This document shows, piece after piece, positions 1-8,375 of a DNA stretch of 64,000 nucleotides. Source of the stretch: Microbispora catharanthi (GTDB taxonomy: Bacteria; Actinomycetota; Actinomycetes; Streptosporangiales; Streptosporangiaceae); contig NZ_VDMA02000010.1 of NCBI RefSeq assembly GCF_006334915.2, forward strand, positions 62,001 through 126,000. Reading direction: 5' to 3'. Numbering within the stretch: position 1 is the stretch's first letter; each line of letters begins with the position of its first letter. The position numbers and the translations under genes are program-made. The notes below the pieces were generated by a model. That model was not told the origin of the DNA. It searched no databases and saw only the letters and a list, made by a program, of their open reading frames with translations.

Positions 1-1103
1 CGGCGCCCGAAGAACAGGACGCGGCGGAGCAGGACGCGGGCCAGTTCTGGAAGGACTTCATCCGCGACACCGCGCCGGAGTACCGCAAGAGCACCCTGGA
101 GCAGCTGGAGACGGTCATCAAGCCGATCTGGGAGGCGCTCGCCGACGGCGCCAAGTACTGCGAGCCGCAGCTCAAGGCCATCATCGAGCGGGTCCGGCCG
201 GACGTGATCGTCGAGGACAACGTGGTGGCCTTCCCCGCCCTGGTGACGGCGGGCGTCCCGTTCGTACGGATCGTCTCGTGCAACCCGCTGGAGGTGAAGG
301 GCCCGGGAGTGGCCCCGCCGTTCTCCGGACTGCCGGCCGACGGCACCGGCTGGGCGGAGTTCCGGGCGGAGTACGACCGGACCCATCGTGAGCTGTGGGA
401 GGCGTTCAACGCGTGGGTCGTCGAGCAGGGCGCCCCGGCCCTGCAGGATCTGGAGTTCATCCACGAGGGCGACGCGAACCTGTACGTGTATCCCGAGATC
501 GCGGACTACACGGCGGAGCGTCCCCTGGGGGACTCCTGGACCCGTGTCGACTCGTCCGTCCGGGAGACCGACGAGGAGTTCACGCTGCCGGACATCCCCG
601 GCGAGGGCTCGCTGATCTACTTCTCGCTGGGTTCGCTCGGCTCGGCCGACGTCGAGCTGATGCGCCGCGTGATCTCCGTGCTGGCCCGCACGCCGCATCG
701 GTACATCGTTTCCAAGGGCCCGCTGCACGAGGAGATCGAGCTGGCCCCCAACATGTGGGGCGCGGAGTTCGTGCCGCAGACGAAGATCATCCCGCTGGTC
801 GACCTGGTGATCACGCACGGCGGCAACAACACGACGACCGAGGCGTTCCACTTCGGCAAGCCCATGATCGTCATGCCGCTGTTCTGGGACCAGTACGACA
901 ACGCCCAGCGCGTGCACGAGACCGGGCACGGCGTCCGCCTGGACACCTACGGATTCGCCGACGAGGAGCTGACCGGGGCCATCGAGAGGCTCCTCGGCGA
1001 CCAGGACCTGCGCGACCGGCTCGCGGCGGCCGGCGAGGAGATCCGCCGCCGTGACGGCCTGCGCGTGGCCGCGGACGTCATCGAGAACATCGCCACCAAA
1101 TGA
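1..1103 (+). CDS. GT1/MGT-family glycosyltransferase, 5'-truncated
   Basis: The reading frame is open from base 3, so the true start lies left of the window and about 367 residues are visible. The C-terminal half carries the UGT/MGT donor-site signature: a THGGNNTTTEAF stretch followed by GKPMIVMPLFWDQYDNA, which in GT1 enzymes binds the nucleotide-sugar diphosphate and sugar. Family members move a sugar from UDP- or dTDP-sugars to small lipophilic acceptors; the macrolide-inactivating MGT group is closest in style. The stop overlaps the next start as ATGA, so it is translationally coupled to the flavin oxidase. The acceptor cannot be deduced. The GTG at 204 is internal to the domain and unlikely to be the start. 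Confidence 0.85.
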   Translation, partial: APEEQDAAEQDAGQFWKDFIRDTAPEYRKSTLEQLETVIKPIWEALADGAKYCEPQLKAIIERVRPDVIVEDNVVAFPALVTAGVPFVRIVSCNPLEVKGPGVAPPFSGLPADGTGWAEFRAEYDRTHRELWEAFNAWVVEQGAPALQDLEFIHEGDANLYVYPEIADYTAERPLGDSWTRVDSSVRETDEEFTLPDIPGEGSLIYFSLGSLGSADVELMRRVISVLARTPHRYIVSKGPLHEEIELAPNMWGAEFVPQTKIIPLVDLVITHGGNNTTTEAFHFGKPMIVMPLFWDQYDNAQRVHETGHGVRLDTYGFADEELTGAIERLLGDQDLRDRLAAAGEEIRRRDGLRVAADVIENIATK

Positions 1104-2503
1104 TCAAGGGCAGCCGGCTGATCGAGGACGCCGCCCCACGGGTCTTCTGGACCGACCGGCCCGGGGCTCCCGGCCCGTACGAGCCCCTGCACGGCCGCAC
1201 CACGGCGGACCTGCTGGTGGTCGGCGGCGGCTTCACCGGCCTGTGGGCCGCTGTGCTGGCCAAGGAGGAGAACCCCGCCTGCGACGTCGTCCTCCTGGAG
1301 GCGCGCTCGATCGCGTACGGCGCGAGCGGCCGCAACGGCGGGTTCGTCTCCGACTCGCTGACCCACGGGCTGGGGCAGGGAGCGAGGTTGTGGCCGTCGG
1401 AGAACGCGGCCCTGCTCGCGCTCGGGCGGGCGAACCTCGCGGCCATCGCCCGCTTCGTCGACGACCACGGCATCGACGCCGACCTCCGCCTGGTCGGCAA
1501 GACCACGGTCGCGGTGGCGCCTCATCAGGTGGAGGAGCTGAGGCGGGCCGAGAAGCTGCACCGCGAGCACGGCGAGGACGCGGTGTTCCTCGGCCGCGAC
1601 GAGATGCGCGCGGACGTCGAATCGCCCACCTATCTCGCGGGGCTGCGCCTGCGCGGCACCGGCGGCGTTCTCGACCCCGCCGCGCTCGCGTGGGGCCTGG
1701 CCCGCGTCGCGGCGCGGCTCGGGGTGCGCATCCACGAGGGCACCGAGGTCACCGGGCTGACCCGGACCCGGACCGGCGTGGAGGCCGGGACGAGAGGCCA
1801 TGCCGTGGTGAACGGCGCGGTGAGCGCCGGGCAGGTGCTGCTGGCCACCAACGCCTTCCCCTCGCCCCTGCGCAGGCTGGGCCTGTTCGTGCTGCCGATC
1901 TGGGACTACGTGCTCGTCACCGAGCCGCTGTCGCCCGAGCAGCGGGCGTCGCTCCGGTGGCCGGAGGGCCAGGGCCTGACCGACGCGGGCAACCGGTTCC
2001 ACTACTACCGGCTCACCCGGGACGATCGCATCCTGTGGGGCGGGTACGACGCGATCTACAACTTCGGCGGCGGCGGCTCCGAGCAGCGGGACGCCACGCA
2101 CGAGCGGCTCGCGCGGCACTTCTTCGCGACGTTCCCGCAGTTGCGTGGCCTGCGCTTCACGCACAGGTGGGGCGGGATGATCGACTCGACCAGCCGGTTC
2201 ACCCCGTTCTTCGGCACGGCGATGGGCGGACGGCTGGCCTACGCCCTCGGATACACCGGCCTCGGCGTCGGCGCGTCCAGGTTCGGCGCGCTGACCGGCC
2301 TCGACCTGCTGGCCCGGCGGTCCACCGCGCGGACGCGGCTGCGCATGACCCGCCGACACCCGGTGCCGTTCCCGCCAGAGCCGCTGCGCTGGCCGGTGGT
2401 GCAGCTCACCCGCCGCGAACTCGCCCGCGCCGACGAGAACGAGGGCCGCAGGGGGCCCTGGCTGCGGTCACTCGACCGTTTCGGCATCGGCTTCGACAGC
2501 TGA
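1100..2503 (+). CDS. FAD-dependent amine oxidase, DAO family
   Basis: A 467-residue flavoprotein. A Rossmann FAD motif, VVGGGFTGLWAA, lies near residue 36 and the DAO-family signature YGASGRNGGF near residue 76. These proteins oxidise C-N bonds of amines or amino acids; gamma-glutamylputrescine and glycine oxidases are in the family. It overlaps the glycosyltransferase stop by 4 bp and is followed 10 bp later by an aldehyde dehydrogenase of aminobutyraldehyde type. An amine-to-aldehyde-to-acid route, such as putrescine or a related polyamine to an amino acid, is therefore a reasonable inference. Substrate not determined. No signal peptide, so cytoplasmic. Confidence 0.8.
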   Translation: MIKGSRLIEDAAPRVFWTDRPGAPGPYEPLHGRTTADLLVVGGGFTGLWAAVLAKEENPACDVVLLEARSIAYGASGRNGGFVSDSLTHGLGQGARLWPSENAALLALGRANLAAIARFVDDHGIDADLRLVGKTTVAVAPHQVEELRRAEKLHREHGEDAVFLGRDEMRADVESPTYLAGLRLRGTGGVLDPAALAWGLARVAARLGVRIHEGTEVTGLTRTRTGVEAGTRGHAVVNGAVSAGQVLLATNAFPSPLRRLGLFVLPIWDYVLVTEPLSPEQRASLRWPEGQGLTDAGNRFHYYRLTRDDRILWGGYDAIYNFGGGGSEQRDATHERLARHFFATFPQLRGLRFTHRWGGMIDSTSRFTPFFGTAMGGRLAYALGYTGLGVGASRFGALTGLDLLARRSTARTRLRMTRRHPVPFPPEPLRWPVVQLTRRELARADENEGRRGPWLRSLDRFGIGFDS

Positions 2504-2513
2504 GGACGACCTC

Positions 2514-3911
2514 ATGACGACATTGATCAATCCCGCCGACGGCCGGGCCGTCGAGGACGTGCCCGACACCCCGCTCGACGGGGTGGCGCGGGCCGTACGC
2601 CTGGCCAGGGAGGCCTTCGAGCAGTGGCGTGAGACGACGCCGGGGGAGCGGGCGCTGGTGCTGCTGCGCCTGGCGGACCTCGTCGAGCGGGACGCCGCGG
2701 AGCTGACCCGGCTGGAGGTGGAGGAGACCGGCAAGCCCGCCGCCGTGTTCCGGGACGGCGAGCTGCCGTTCGCCGCCGACAACCTCCGGTTCTTCGCCGG
2801 TGGGGCCAGGTCCCTCGACGGCACGGGCGCCGGCGTGTTCAGCGCCGGATACACGTCCGTGCTGATCAGGCGGCCGATCGGGGTCGTGGGGGCGATCGCG
2901 CCGTGGAACTTCCCCCTCATCATGGCAGTCTGGAAGATCGGCCCGGCCGTCGCCGCGGGGAACGCCGTCGTGATCAAGCCGGCTCCCCGGACGCCCCGCA
3001 CCACGCTGCGGCTCGCCGAGCTGTTCGCCGAGGCAGGGGCCCCGGAGGGCCTCGTGCGGGTGGTGACCGGCGGCGCGGACGTGGGACGGGCCCTGGTGAC
3101 CGACCCCGGCGTGGACATGGTCAGCGTCACCGGGTCCACCGCCACCGGCCGCGAGGTCATGCGCGGCGCGGTGGACGGCCTCAAGCGGGTCCATCTGGAG
3201 CTGGGCGGCAAGGCCCCCGCGCTCGTGTTCGCCGACGCCTCGCTGGAGGACATGGCGGCCGGGGTGGTCATGGGCGCCACCTACAACACCGGGCAGGACT
3301 GCACGGCCGCGACCAGGGTGTACGTCGAGAGATCGCGGTACGCCGAGGCGGTCGAGGCGCTGCGGGAGGCCGTCGCCCGCGTCCGGCCCGGCGACCCCTG
3401 GGCGCCGGACGCCGACATCGGCCCGCTGATCAGCGCCGAGCACCGTGAGCGGGTCCACGGCTTCGTGACCAGGGCGTCCGGCCGCGTCGTCCACGGGGGC
3501 GCGCCGATCGACGGCCCCGGCTTCCACTACGCGCCGACGCTGATCGCCGACGCCGATCCGGCGAGCGAGATCGTGCGGAGCGAGGTCTTCGGCCCGGTGC
3601 TGGTGGCGATGCCGTTCGACGGCGAGGACGAGGCGGTGCGGCTCGCCAACGCCACGCCGTACGGGCTGGCCTCGTCGGTGTGGTCCACGGACGTGGCCCG
3701 CGCCCTGCGCGTCTCCCACCGGCTGGACGTGGGCGTGACGTGGGTGAACGACCACCTGCCGATCGCCTCGGAGGCGCCGCACGGAGGCGTGAAGGGCAGC
3801 GGGTTCGGCAAGGACATGAGCCAGGAGGCCGTGCTGGAGTATTCGGTCACCCGGCACCTCATGATCAAGCACGCGGCCCCGCAGGCGCGCGACTCGTTCC
3901 GCCCCGCCTGA
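2514..3911 (+). CDS. Aldehyde dehydrogenase, gamma-aminobutyraldehyde type
   Basis: A 465-residue NAD(P)-dependent aldehyde dehydrogenase of full length. Visible landmarks: the APWNFPL cofactor region near residue 130, GSTATG near 204, the general-base Glu in HLELGGKAP near 230, and the catalytic Cys in NTGQDCTA near 264. The GQDC context and the overall pattern resemble aminobutyraldehyde dehydrogenases (PatD/YdcW). It probably takes the aldehyde made by the preceding flavin oxidase to the acid. Ten bases separate the two genes, with GAGGAC as a weak ribosome site. Other omega-amino or betaine aldehydes remain possible substrates. Confidence 0.82.
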   Translation: MTTLINPADGRAVEDVPDTPLDGVARAVRLAREAFEQWRETTPGERALVLLRLADLVERDAAELTRLEVEETGKPAAVFRDGELPFAADNLRFFAGGARSLDGTGAGVFSAGYTSVLIRRPIGVVGAIAPWNFPLIMAVWKIGPAVAAGNAVVIKPAPRTPRTTLRLAELFAEAGAPEGLVRVVTGGADVGRALVTDPGVDMVSVTGSTATGREVMRGAVDGLKRVHLELGGKAPALVFADASLEDMAAGVVMGATYNTGQDCTAATRVYVERSRYAEAVEALREAVARVRPGDPWAPDADIGPLISAEHRERVHGFVTRASGRVVHGGAPIDGPGFHYAPTLIADADPASEIVRSEVFGPVLVAMPFDGEDEAVRLANATPYGLASSVWSTDVARALRVSHRLDVGVTWVNDHLPIASEAPHGGVKGSGFGKDMSQEAVLEYSVTRHLMIKHAAPQARDSFRPA

Positions 3912-3925
3912 GCAGCCCGCCCGCT

Positions 3926-4606
3926 CTATGCGTCAGGGACGTTGCGCAGCGCCTCGCGGCGGCTCAGCCCGCTGATGCCCTGGTGCTTCACGTAGCGGAG
4001 CACCTCCTGCGGGTTGGTCTTCGCGTACTCCCGCAGCGCCCAGCCGATCGCCTTGCGGGCGAAGAAGTCGGTGTCCGACAGGCTCGGCTCGATGCAGGCG
4101 TAGAGCAGGTGGACGTCGGTCCGGTCCTTGAAGGAGTTCTGGCTCAGGATGGCGGTGCGCCGCTTCCACAGGTCGGGGTCGTGCGCCCACTCAAGCACCA
4201 GGCGGCGCATGCTCTCGGGATAGAGCCGCAGCAGCGTGCCGATCCGGTGCACGGCGATGTCGTCCACCAGGTCCCACCACGCCCCGGTGACGATCATCTC
4301 CTCGTACATGGGGATCGTGTAGAGCGTCTGCCAGGACCGGTAGAAGCGGTGCGCGGACAGCTCGATGGCGGCGTAGCGCTCCTCGCGGTATTCCGCCTCG
4401 CGCCACAGCGCCAGCACCGCCCTGCGCCACTCGGGGGCGCTGTCCAGCCGGTGCTCGGCGAAGACCTTGCGCAGCGCGGCCCGCCGCGGCACGGCCGTCA
4501 CCCCGAGGAAGGGCATCTCCGACTTCATGTACGACCGCATGCCCTCGGCGCGCGCGGGGTCGGCCAGCTCGGTCAGCGCGAGCCGTACGGCCTTGAGTAG
4601 CGTCAT
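3926..4606 (-). CDS. DNA alkylation repair protein, AlkD-like
   Basis: A 226-residue, mostly helical protein with the AlkD/ALR (HEAT-like repeat) pattern, including WWDLVDDIAVHRIG near residue 108 and WKRRTAILSQNSF near 148. AlkD enzymes excise N3- and N7-alkylpurines and bulky cationic adducts without base flipping; the conserved Trp-Asp and Arg positions used for this are in those two segments. It overlaps the upstream TetR gene as ATGA, so the two form one operon under the operator at 5295. A repair glycosylase behind a KstR2-like regulator is an unusual pairing. Confidence 0.85.
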   Translation of the reverse strand: MTLLKAVRLALTELADPARAEGMRSYMKSEMPFLGVTAVPRRAALRKVFAEHRLDSAPEWRRAVLALWREAEYREERYAAIELSAHRFYRSWQTLYTIPMYEEMIVTGAWWDLVDDIAVHRIGTLLRLYPESMRRLVLEWAHDPDLWKRRTAILSQNSFKDRTDVHLLYACIEPSLSDTDFFARKAIGWALREYAKTNPQEVLRYVKHQGISGLSRREALRNVPDA

Positions 4607-5283
4607 GACGGCTGGCTCGCCCGCTCACCGGTCGCCAGGCCGTCGAACAGCAGCTTGACGAAGTGGTCGGCCAGGGCGTCGGTGTCGAGCCTGCCGCCGG
4701 GGCGGAACCAGCGCACGGTCACCCAGATCGTGTCGCGGATCATCCGGTAGGTGAGCTTGGGATCGACGTCGGGGCGGAACTGGCCGGCGGCCTGGCCGCT
4801 CGTGATCTGCTCCACCCACATGCGCTCGACCTCGTCCTCGGCCCGCACCAGGTAGTCGAACCGGTCGCCGGGCAGCGAGCGCAGGTAGTTCCAGTCGTTC
4901 TGCATGACCGTGATGGCCGCCCGGTGGTCCTCCAGCGTGCCGAAGCCGATGCGGACCATCTCCGCCAGGACCGAGCGCGGGTCGGTGTGCGTGCCCAGCG
5001 CCGCGCGGTAGCGGTTGATCAGATCCTCGAGGAAGGTGCGCAGCACCTCGTCGACGATCGTCTCCTTGGAGTCGAAGTGGTGGTAGAGGCTGCCGGACAG
5101 GATGCCGGCCTCCAACGCGATCTCCCGCACGGTGGTGGCCTGGAAGCCCTTGCGCGCGAACAACTCGGCGGCGAGCTTGACGAGGTGGTCGCGCCGTTCG
5201 GACGCCGAACCGGCCGCCCCCCGCTTCGCCTTGACCGGCGCGGCCGTGCCGCCGGAGTCCTTACGCTGGTTCACGGCTCCCAT
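4603..5283 (-). CDS. kstR2: TetR-family regulator, KstR2-like
   Basis: A 226-residue TetR protein. The N-terminal helix-turn-helix (about residues 35-80) contains ATTVREIALEAGILSGSLYHHF, and the C-terminal part contains RDTIWVTVRWFRPGG near residue 185. Both segments closely match mycobacterial KstR2, the repressor of the late cholesterol-catabolism (HIP) regulon, whose inducer is a CoA thioester. A site fitting the published KstR2 consensus lies 12 bp upstream of the ATG, supporting both identity and autoregulation. No steroid genes are in the window. The next gene, the AlkD-like repair protein, is co-transcribed (ATGA overlap). A basic N-terminal extension of about 30 residues precedes the DNA-binding domain. 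Confidence 0.82.
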   Translation of the reverse strand: MGAVNQRKDSGGTAAPVKAKRGAAGSASERRDHLVKLAAELFARKGFQATTVREIALEAGILSGSLYHHFDSKETIVDEVLRTFLEDLINRYRAALGTHTDPRSVLAEMVRIGFGTLEDHRAAITVMQNDWNYLRSLPGDRFDYLVRAEDEVERMWVEQITSGQAAGQFRPDVDPKLTYRMIRDTIWVTVRWFRPGGRLDTDALADHFVKLLFDGLATGERASQPS

Positions 5284-5294
5284 TATGGCCGTCG

Positions 5295-5308
5295 AGCAAG
5301 AGCTTGTT
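5295..5308. promoter_or_regulatory. KstR2-type operator
   Basis: AGCAAGAGCTTGTT fits the mycobacterial KstR2 consensus AnCAAGnnCTTGnT at every fixed position and is a near-perfect palindrome. It lies 12 bp upstream of the start of the KstR2-like gene and 61 bp before phoD on the other strand, so it may control the regulator-alkD operon and possibly phoD. Confidence 0.75.
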
Positions 5309-5369
5309 CACATTCTCGCCTCGCCCGACCTTCCCGCATGGGCGGGATCAGTAGGGCAGGATCGAACCC

Positions 5370-6746
5370 ATGGCGAAATTGGGCTATCCGTTCACCTTGG
5401 GGGTGGCGTCAGGAGAGCCGTTATCCGACGGCGTGATCCTGTGGACCCGTCTGGCCCCCGAGCCGCTGCATCCGACACAGCCCGGCGGCATGCCCAACCG
5501 GGCGATGACCGTACGGTGGGAGCTCGCCGAGGACGAGGCGTTCACGAAGGTGATCCAGTCGGGCACCGCGCCCGCGCAGCCGGACTGGGCGCACAGCGTG
5601 CACGTACGGGTGACCGGGCTGCGGCCCGGGGCCGGCTACTTCTACCGCTTCTCCATCGAGGGCCACGCCAGCCCGGTGGGCCGCACCAGGACGGCGCCCG
5701 GCCCGGACTCGACCGCCCCCGTCCGGTTCTGTTTCGTCTCCTGCCAGCGCTACGAGCACGGCTACTTCACGGCGCTGCGCCACCTCGCCGCCGAGCGGCC
5801 CGACCTGGTCCTCCACCTCGGCGACTACATCTACGAGTACGGCAAGCCGAAGAACCCCAAGCCGGGCCGCTGGGTGCGCCCGCTCGAGTCGACGGCCGAG
5901 TGCACGACGCTCGGCGCCTACCGCGACCGCTACGCCCGCTACAAGATGGACCCGGACCTGCAGGCCGCCCACGCCGCCGCGCCGTGGGTCGCGATCCCCG
6001 ACGACCACGAGGTCCGCGACAACTGGGCGGGCGCGCTGCCCGGTGACGGCGGCAGCCCCGCCGCCTTCCTCAAGCGCAGGGCCGCCGCGTTCAAGGCGTA
6101 CTACGAGCACCAGCCGCTGCGCGTCCATCCGTCCGGCTCCGGCCTGCAGAACTACCGCCGGCGGCCGTACGGCCGGGTGGCCGACTTCCTGCTCGCCGAC
6201 ACGCGGCAGTATCGCGAGGGGCGCGACATGCTCGGCGCCGAGCAGGAGAAGTGGCTGAAGGACCGGCTGCACGAATCGACGGCCCGGTGGAAGGTGCTCG
6301 CGCAGGCGGTGTTCTTGTCCCAGCGGAAGTTCCCGCTCGAACCCGTCAGTGCCGACGCCTGGGACGGCTACCCCGACTCGCGCGCCCGCGTGCTCGCCGC
6401 CGCCCCCGACGGGCTGGTCGTGCTGAGCGGCGACGTGCACAGCGCGTACGCCTGCGACGTGCGCGCCGACTGGGCGGACCCGGCCTCCCGCGCCCTCGGG
6501 GTCGAGTTCGTCGGGCCGTCGGTGACGAGCATGCCGGGCGTCACCGACGCGAGCGCGATCCTCGACCTGAACCCGCACATCGCGTTCTTCGACAGCCGCC
6601 ACGGCTACGTGTCCTGCGTGGCGGACATGGAGAACTTCCGCGCGGACTACCGGGCCGTGGCCTTCGTGGACCGACCCGGCGCGCCGCTGACGACGATCGC
6701 CGGCTTCGAGGTGAAGGAGAACAAGCTCCACCGCACCGACGTGTGA
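5370..6746 (+). CDS. PhoD-like alkaline phosphatase/phosphodiesterase without signal peptide
   Basis: A 458-residue protein with the PhoD N-terminal beta domain (LGVASGEPLSDGVILWTRL at residues 8-26) and the metallophosphatase core: FVSCQRYEHGY, VLHLGDYIYEYG, IPDDHEVRDN and LSGDVHSAYA supply the metal ligands. PhoD enzymes hydrolyse phosphomono- and diesters and teichoic acids and are normally exported by Tat. Here the frame has a stop at 5352 and no start before the ATG at 5370, so there is no Tat leader. The product would be cytoplasmic unless exported by another route. It is divergent from the KstR2-like gene, with 86 bp between them. Confidence 0.85.
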   Translation: MAKLGYPFTLGVASGEPLSDGVILWTRLAPEPLHPTQPGGMPNRAMTVRWELAEDEAFTKVIQSGTAPAQPDWAHSVHVRVTGLRPGAGYFYRFSIEGHASPVGRTRTAPGPDSTAPVRFCFVSCQRYEHGYFTALRHLAAERPDLVLHLGDYIYEYGKPKNPKPGRWVRPLESTAECTTLGAYRDRYARYKMDPDLQAAHAAAPWVAIPDDHEVRDNWAGALPGDGGSPAAFLKRRAAAFKAYYEHQPLRVHPSGSGLQNYRRRPYGRVADFLLADTRQYREGRDMLGAEQEKWLKDRLHESTARWKVLAQAVFLSQRKFPLEPVSADAWDGYPDSRARVLAAAPDGLVVLSGDVHSAYACDVRADWADPASRALGVEFVGPSVTSMPGVTDASAILDLNPHIAFFDSRHGYVSCVADMENFRADYRAVAFVDRPGAPLTTIAGFEVKENKLHRTDV

Positions 6747-6784
6747 TCAGGAAACGGGCGACAACCCAGGCCTGCCCCCTAGCA

Positions 6785-6803
6785 AATAGGAAACTTTCCT
6801 ATT
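6785..6803. promoter_or_regulatory. 19-bp palindromic operator before GH3 gene
   Basis: AATAGGAAACTTTCCTATT: perfect 9-bp arms around a central C. It is followed by TATTAG, a possible -10, and lies 23 bp before the first start of the GH3 gene. TAGGAAA-N-TTTCCTA palindromes resemble ROK-family sugar-regulator sites; this link is inference, and no ROK gene is in the window. Confidence 0.65.
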
Positions 6804-6826
6804 AGATTGCGGGGCATGCCTGAGCG

Positions 6827-8329
6827 ATGCCCTGCGGGCGCAGCATGAAGCGAAGCCCTGACCTGCTCCGTCTGGCCGACACGGTCCTGTTGCCCGGCTT
6901 CACCGGGACCACCGCCCCCGACTGGGTGCGGCGGCGGCTCGCCGGCGGGCTCGCCGGTGTGGTGCTGTTCTCCCGGAACGTCGACACCCCGGCCCAGCTC
7001 GCCGCACTCACCTCGGCCCTGCGCGCGGAGAATCCCGAGATCCTGATCGGCATCGACGAGGAGGCCGGGGAGGTGACGAGGCTTGAGGCCCGCACGGGCA
7101 GCTCACGACCGGGCAACTACGCCCTGGGCGTCGTGGACGACGTGGGCCTGACCGAGCGGGTGGCCCGCGACATCGGACGGGACCTGCGGGCGGCGGGGGT
7201 GAACATCGACTTCGCGCCGGCCGCCGACGTCAACTCCAACCCGGACAATCCGGTCATCGGTCTGCGGTCGTTCGGCGCCGATCCGCTGCTCGTCGCGCGG
7301 CACACGGCCGCCTGGATCCGCGGCCTGCAGTCCACCGGCGTGGCGGCCTGCGCCAAGCACTTCCCCGGGCACGGCGACACGTCGGTCGACTCCCACCACG
7401 GCGTCCCGCGTGTGACGGCCTCCCGGGAGGAGCTGGCCGAGATCGAGCTGGAGCCGTTCCGGGTGGCCATCGACGAGGGCGTGCGCTCGATCATGACCGG
7501 CCACCTGCTGGTCACGGCGTACGACGAGGAGCTGCCGGCGACGCTCAGCCCCCGCGTCCTCACCGGCCTGCTGCGGGAGGAGCTGGGCTTCGACGGCCTG
7601 ATCGTCACCGACGGCATCGAGATGGCCGCCGTCTCGGGCCGGTACGGCCTGGGCGGCGCGAGCGCGATGGCCGTGGCGGCGGGGGCCGACGCGGTCTGCG
7701 TGGGCGGGGAGAACGCCGACGAGGCGACCCACGAGCACATCCGCGACGCCGTCGCGGACGCGGTGACCGAGGGCGGGCTGTCGGAGGAACGGCTCGCGGA
7801 CGCCGCCGCGCGGGTGCGCGCCCTGACCGCCTGGCAGGCGCAGGCCCCGCCCATGGACGACCGCCAGGACGAGATCGGGCTGGTCGCCGCCCGCCGGGCC
7901 GTACGCGTGACCCGGCGCGGGGCCGGCGTGCTGCCGCTGGCCGCCGCCCCGCACGTGGTCGAGCTGGCGCCGGAGACCAACCTCGCGATCGACAAGGACA
8001 TGCCGTGGGGCGCGGGGGAGCCGCTGAGCAAGCTGCTGCCCGGCACCACGGTCGCCCGGCTGCGGCGGCAGGACGTCCACGACGGCGTCGCCGGCACGGT
8101 GTTAAGCCAGGCCGCCGACCGGCCGCTCGTCATCGTGGTGCGGGACGCCCACCGGCACCCCTGGCAGACCGACCTGCTGGAGCGTCTGCTGGCCGCCCGG
8201 CCGGACGGCGTCGTGGTCGAGATGGGGCTGCCGGGCCGTACGGACCTGGGGGCGGCGCACATCGCCACGCACGGCGCCGCGCGCGTCTGCGGCCAGGCGG
8301 CGGCGGAGGTGCTGGCCGGCCTCGTCTGA
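6827..8329 (+). CDS. nagZ: Glycoside hydrolase family 3, NagZ-like beta-N-acetylhexosaminidase
   Basis: About 500 residues. The GH3 TIM barrel includes the NagZ hallmark CAKHFPGHGDTSVDSHHGVP, where the Asp-His pair of the mobile loop acts as acid/base, and VTDGIEM, whose Asp is the nucleophile. NagZ removes terminal beta-N-acetylglucosamine from muropeptides or chitooligosaccharides. The barrel ends near residue 335 and a C-terminal domain of about 160 residues follows, longer than proteobacterial NagZ. No signal peptide, so probably cytoplasmic recycling. Two starts are possible (6827 or 6845); neither has a clear ribosome site. The 19-bp palindrome upstream suggests sugar-responsive control. 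Confidence 0.85.
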   Translation: MPCGRSMKRSPDLLRLADTVLLPGFTGTTAPDWVRRRLAGGLAGVVLFSRNVDTPAQLAALTSALRAENPEILIGIDEEAGEVTRLEARTGSSRPGNYALGVVDDVGLTERVARDIGRDLRAAGVNIDFAPAADVNSNPDNPVIGLRSFGADPLLVARHTAAWIRGLQSTGVAACAKHFPGHGDTSVDSHHGVPRVTASREELAEIELEPFRVAIDEGVRSIMTGHLLVTAYDEELPATLSPRVLTGLLREELGFDGLIVTDGIEMAAVSGRYGLGGASAMAVAAGADAVCVGGENADEATHEHIRDAVADAVTEGGLSEERLADAAARVRALTAWQAQAPPMDDRQDEIGLVAARRAVRVTRRGAGVLPLAAAPHVVELAPETNLAIDKDMPWGAGEPLSKLLPGTTVARLRRQDVHDGVAGTVLSQAADRPLVIVVRDAHRHPWQTDLLERLLAARPDGVVVEMGLPGRTDLGAAHIATHGAARVCGQAAAEVLAGLV

Positions 8330-8375
8330 CATTGCCCATAGCATTGGTCACTGCTGACATGCGGATGGGAGCGTC

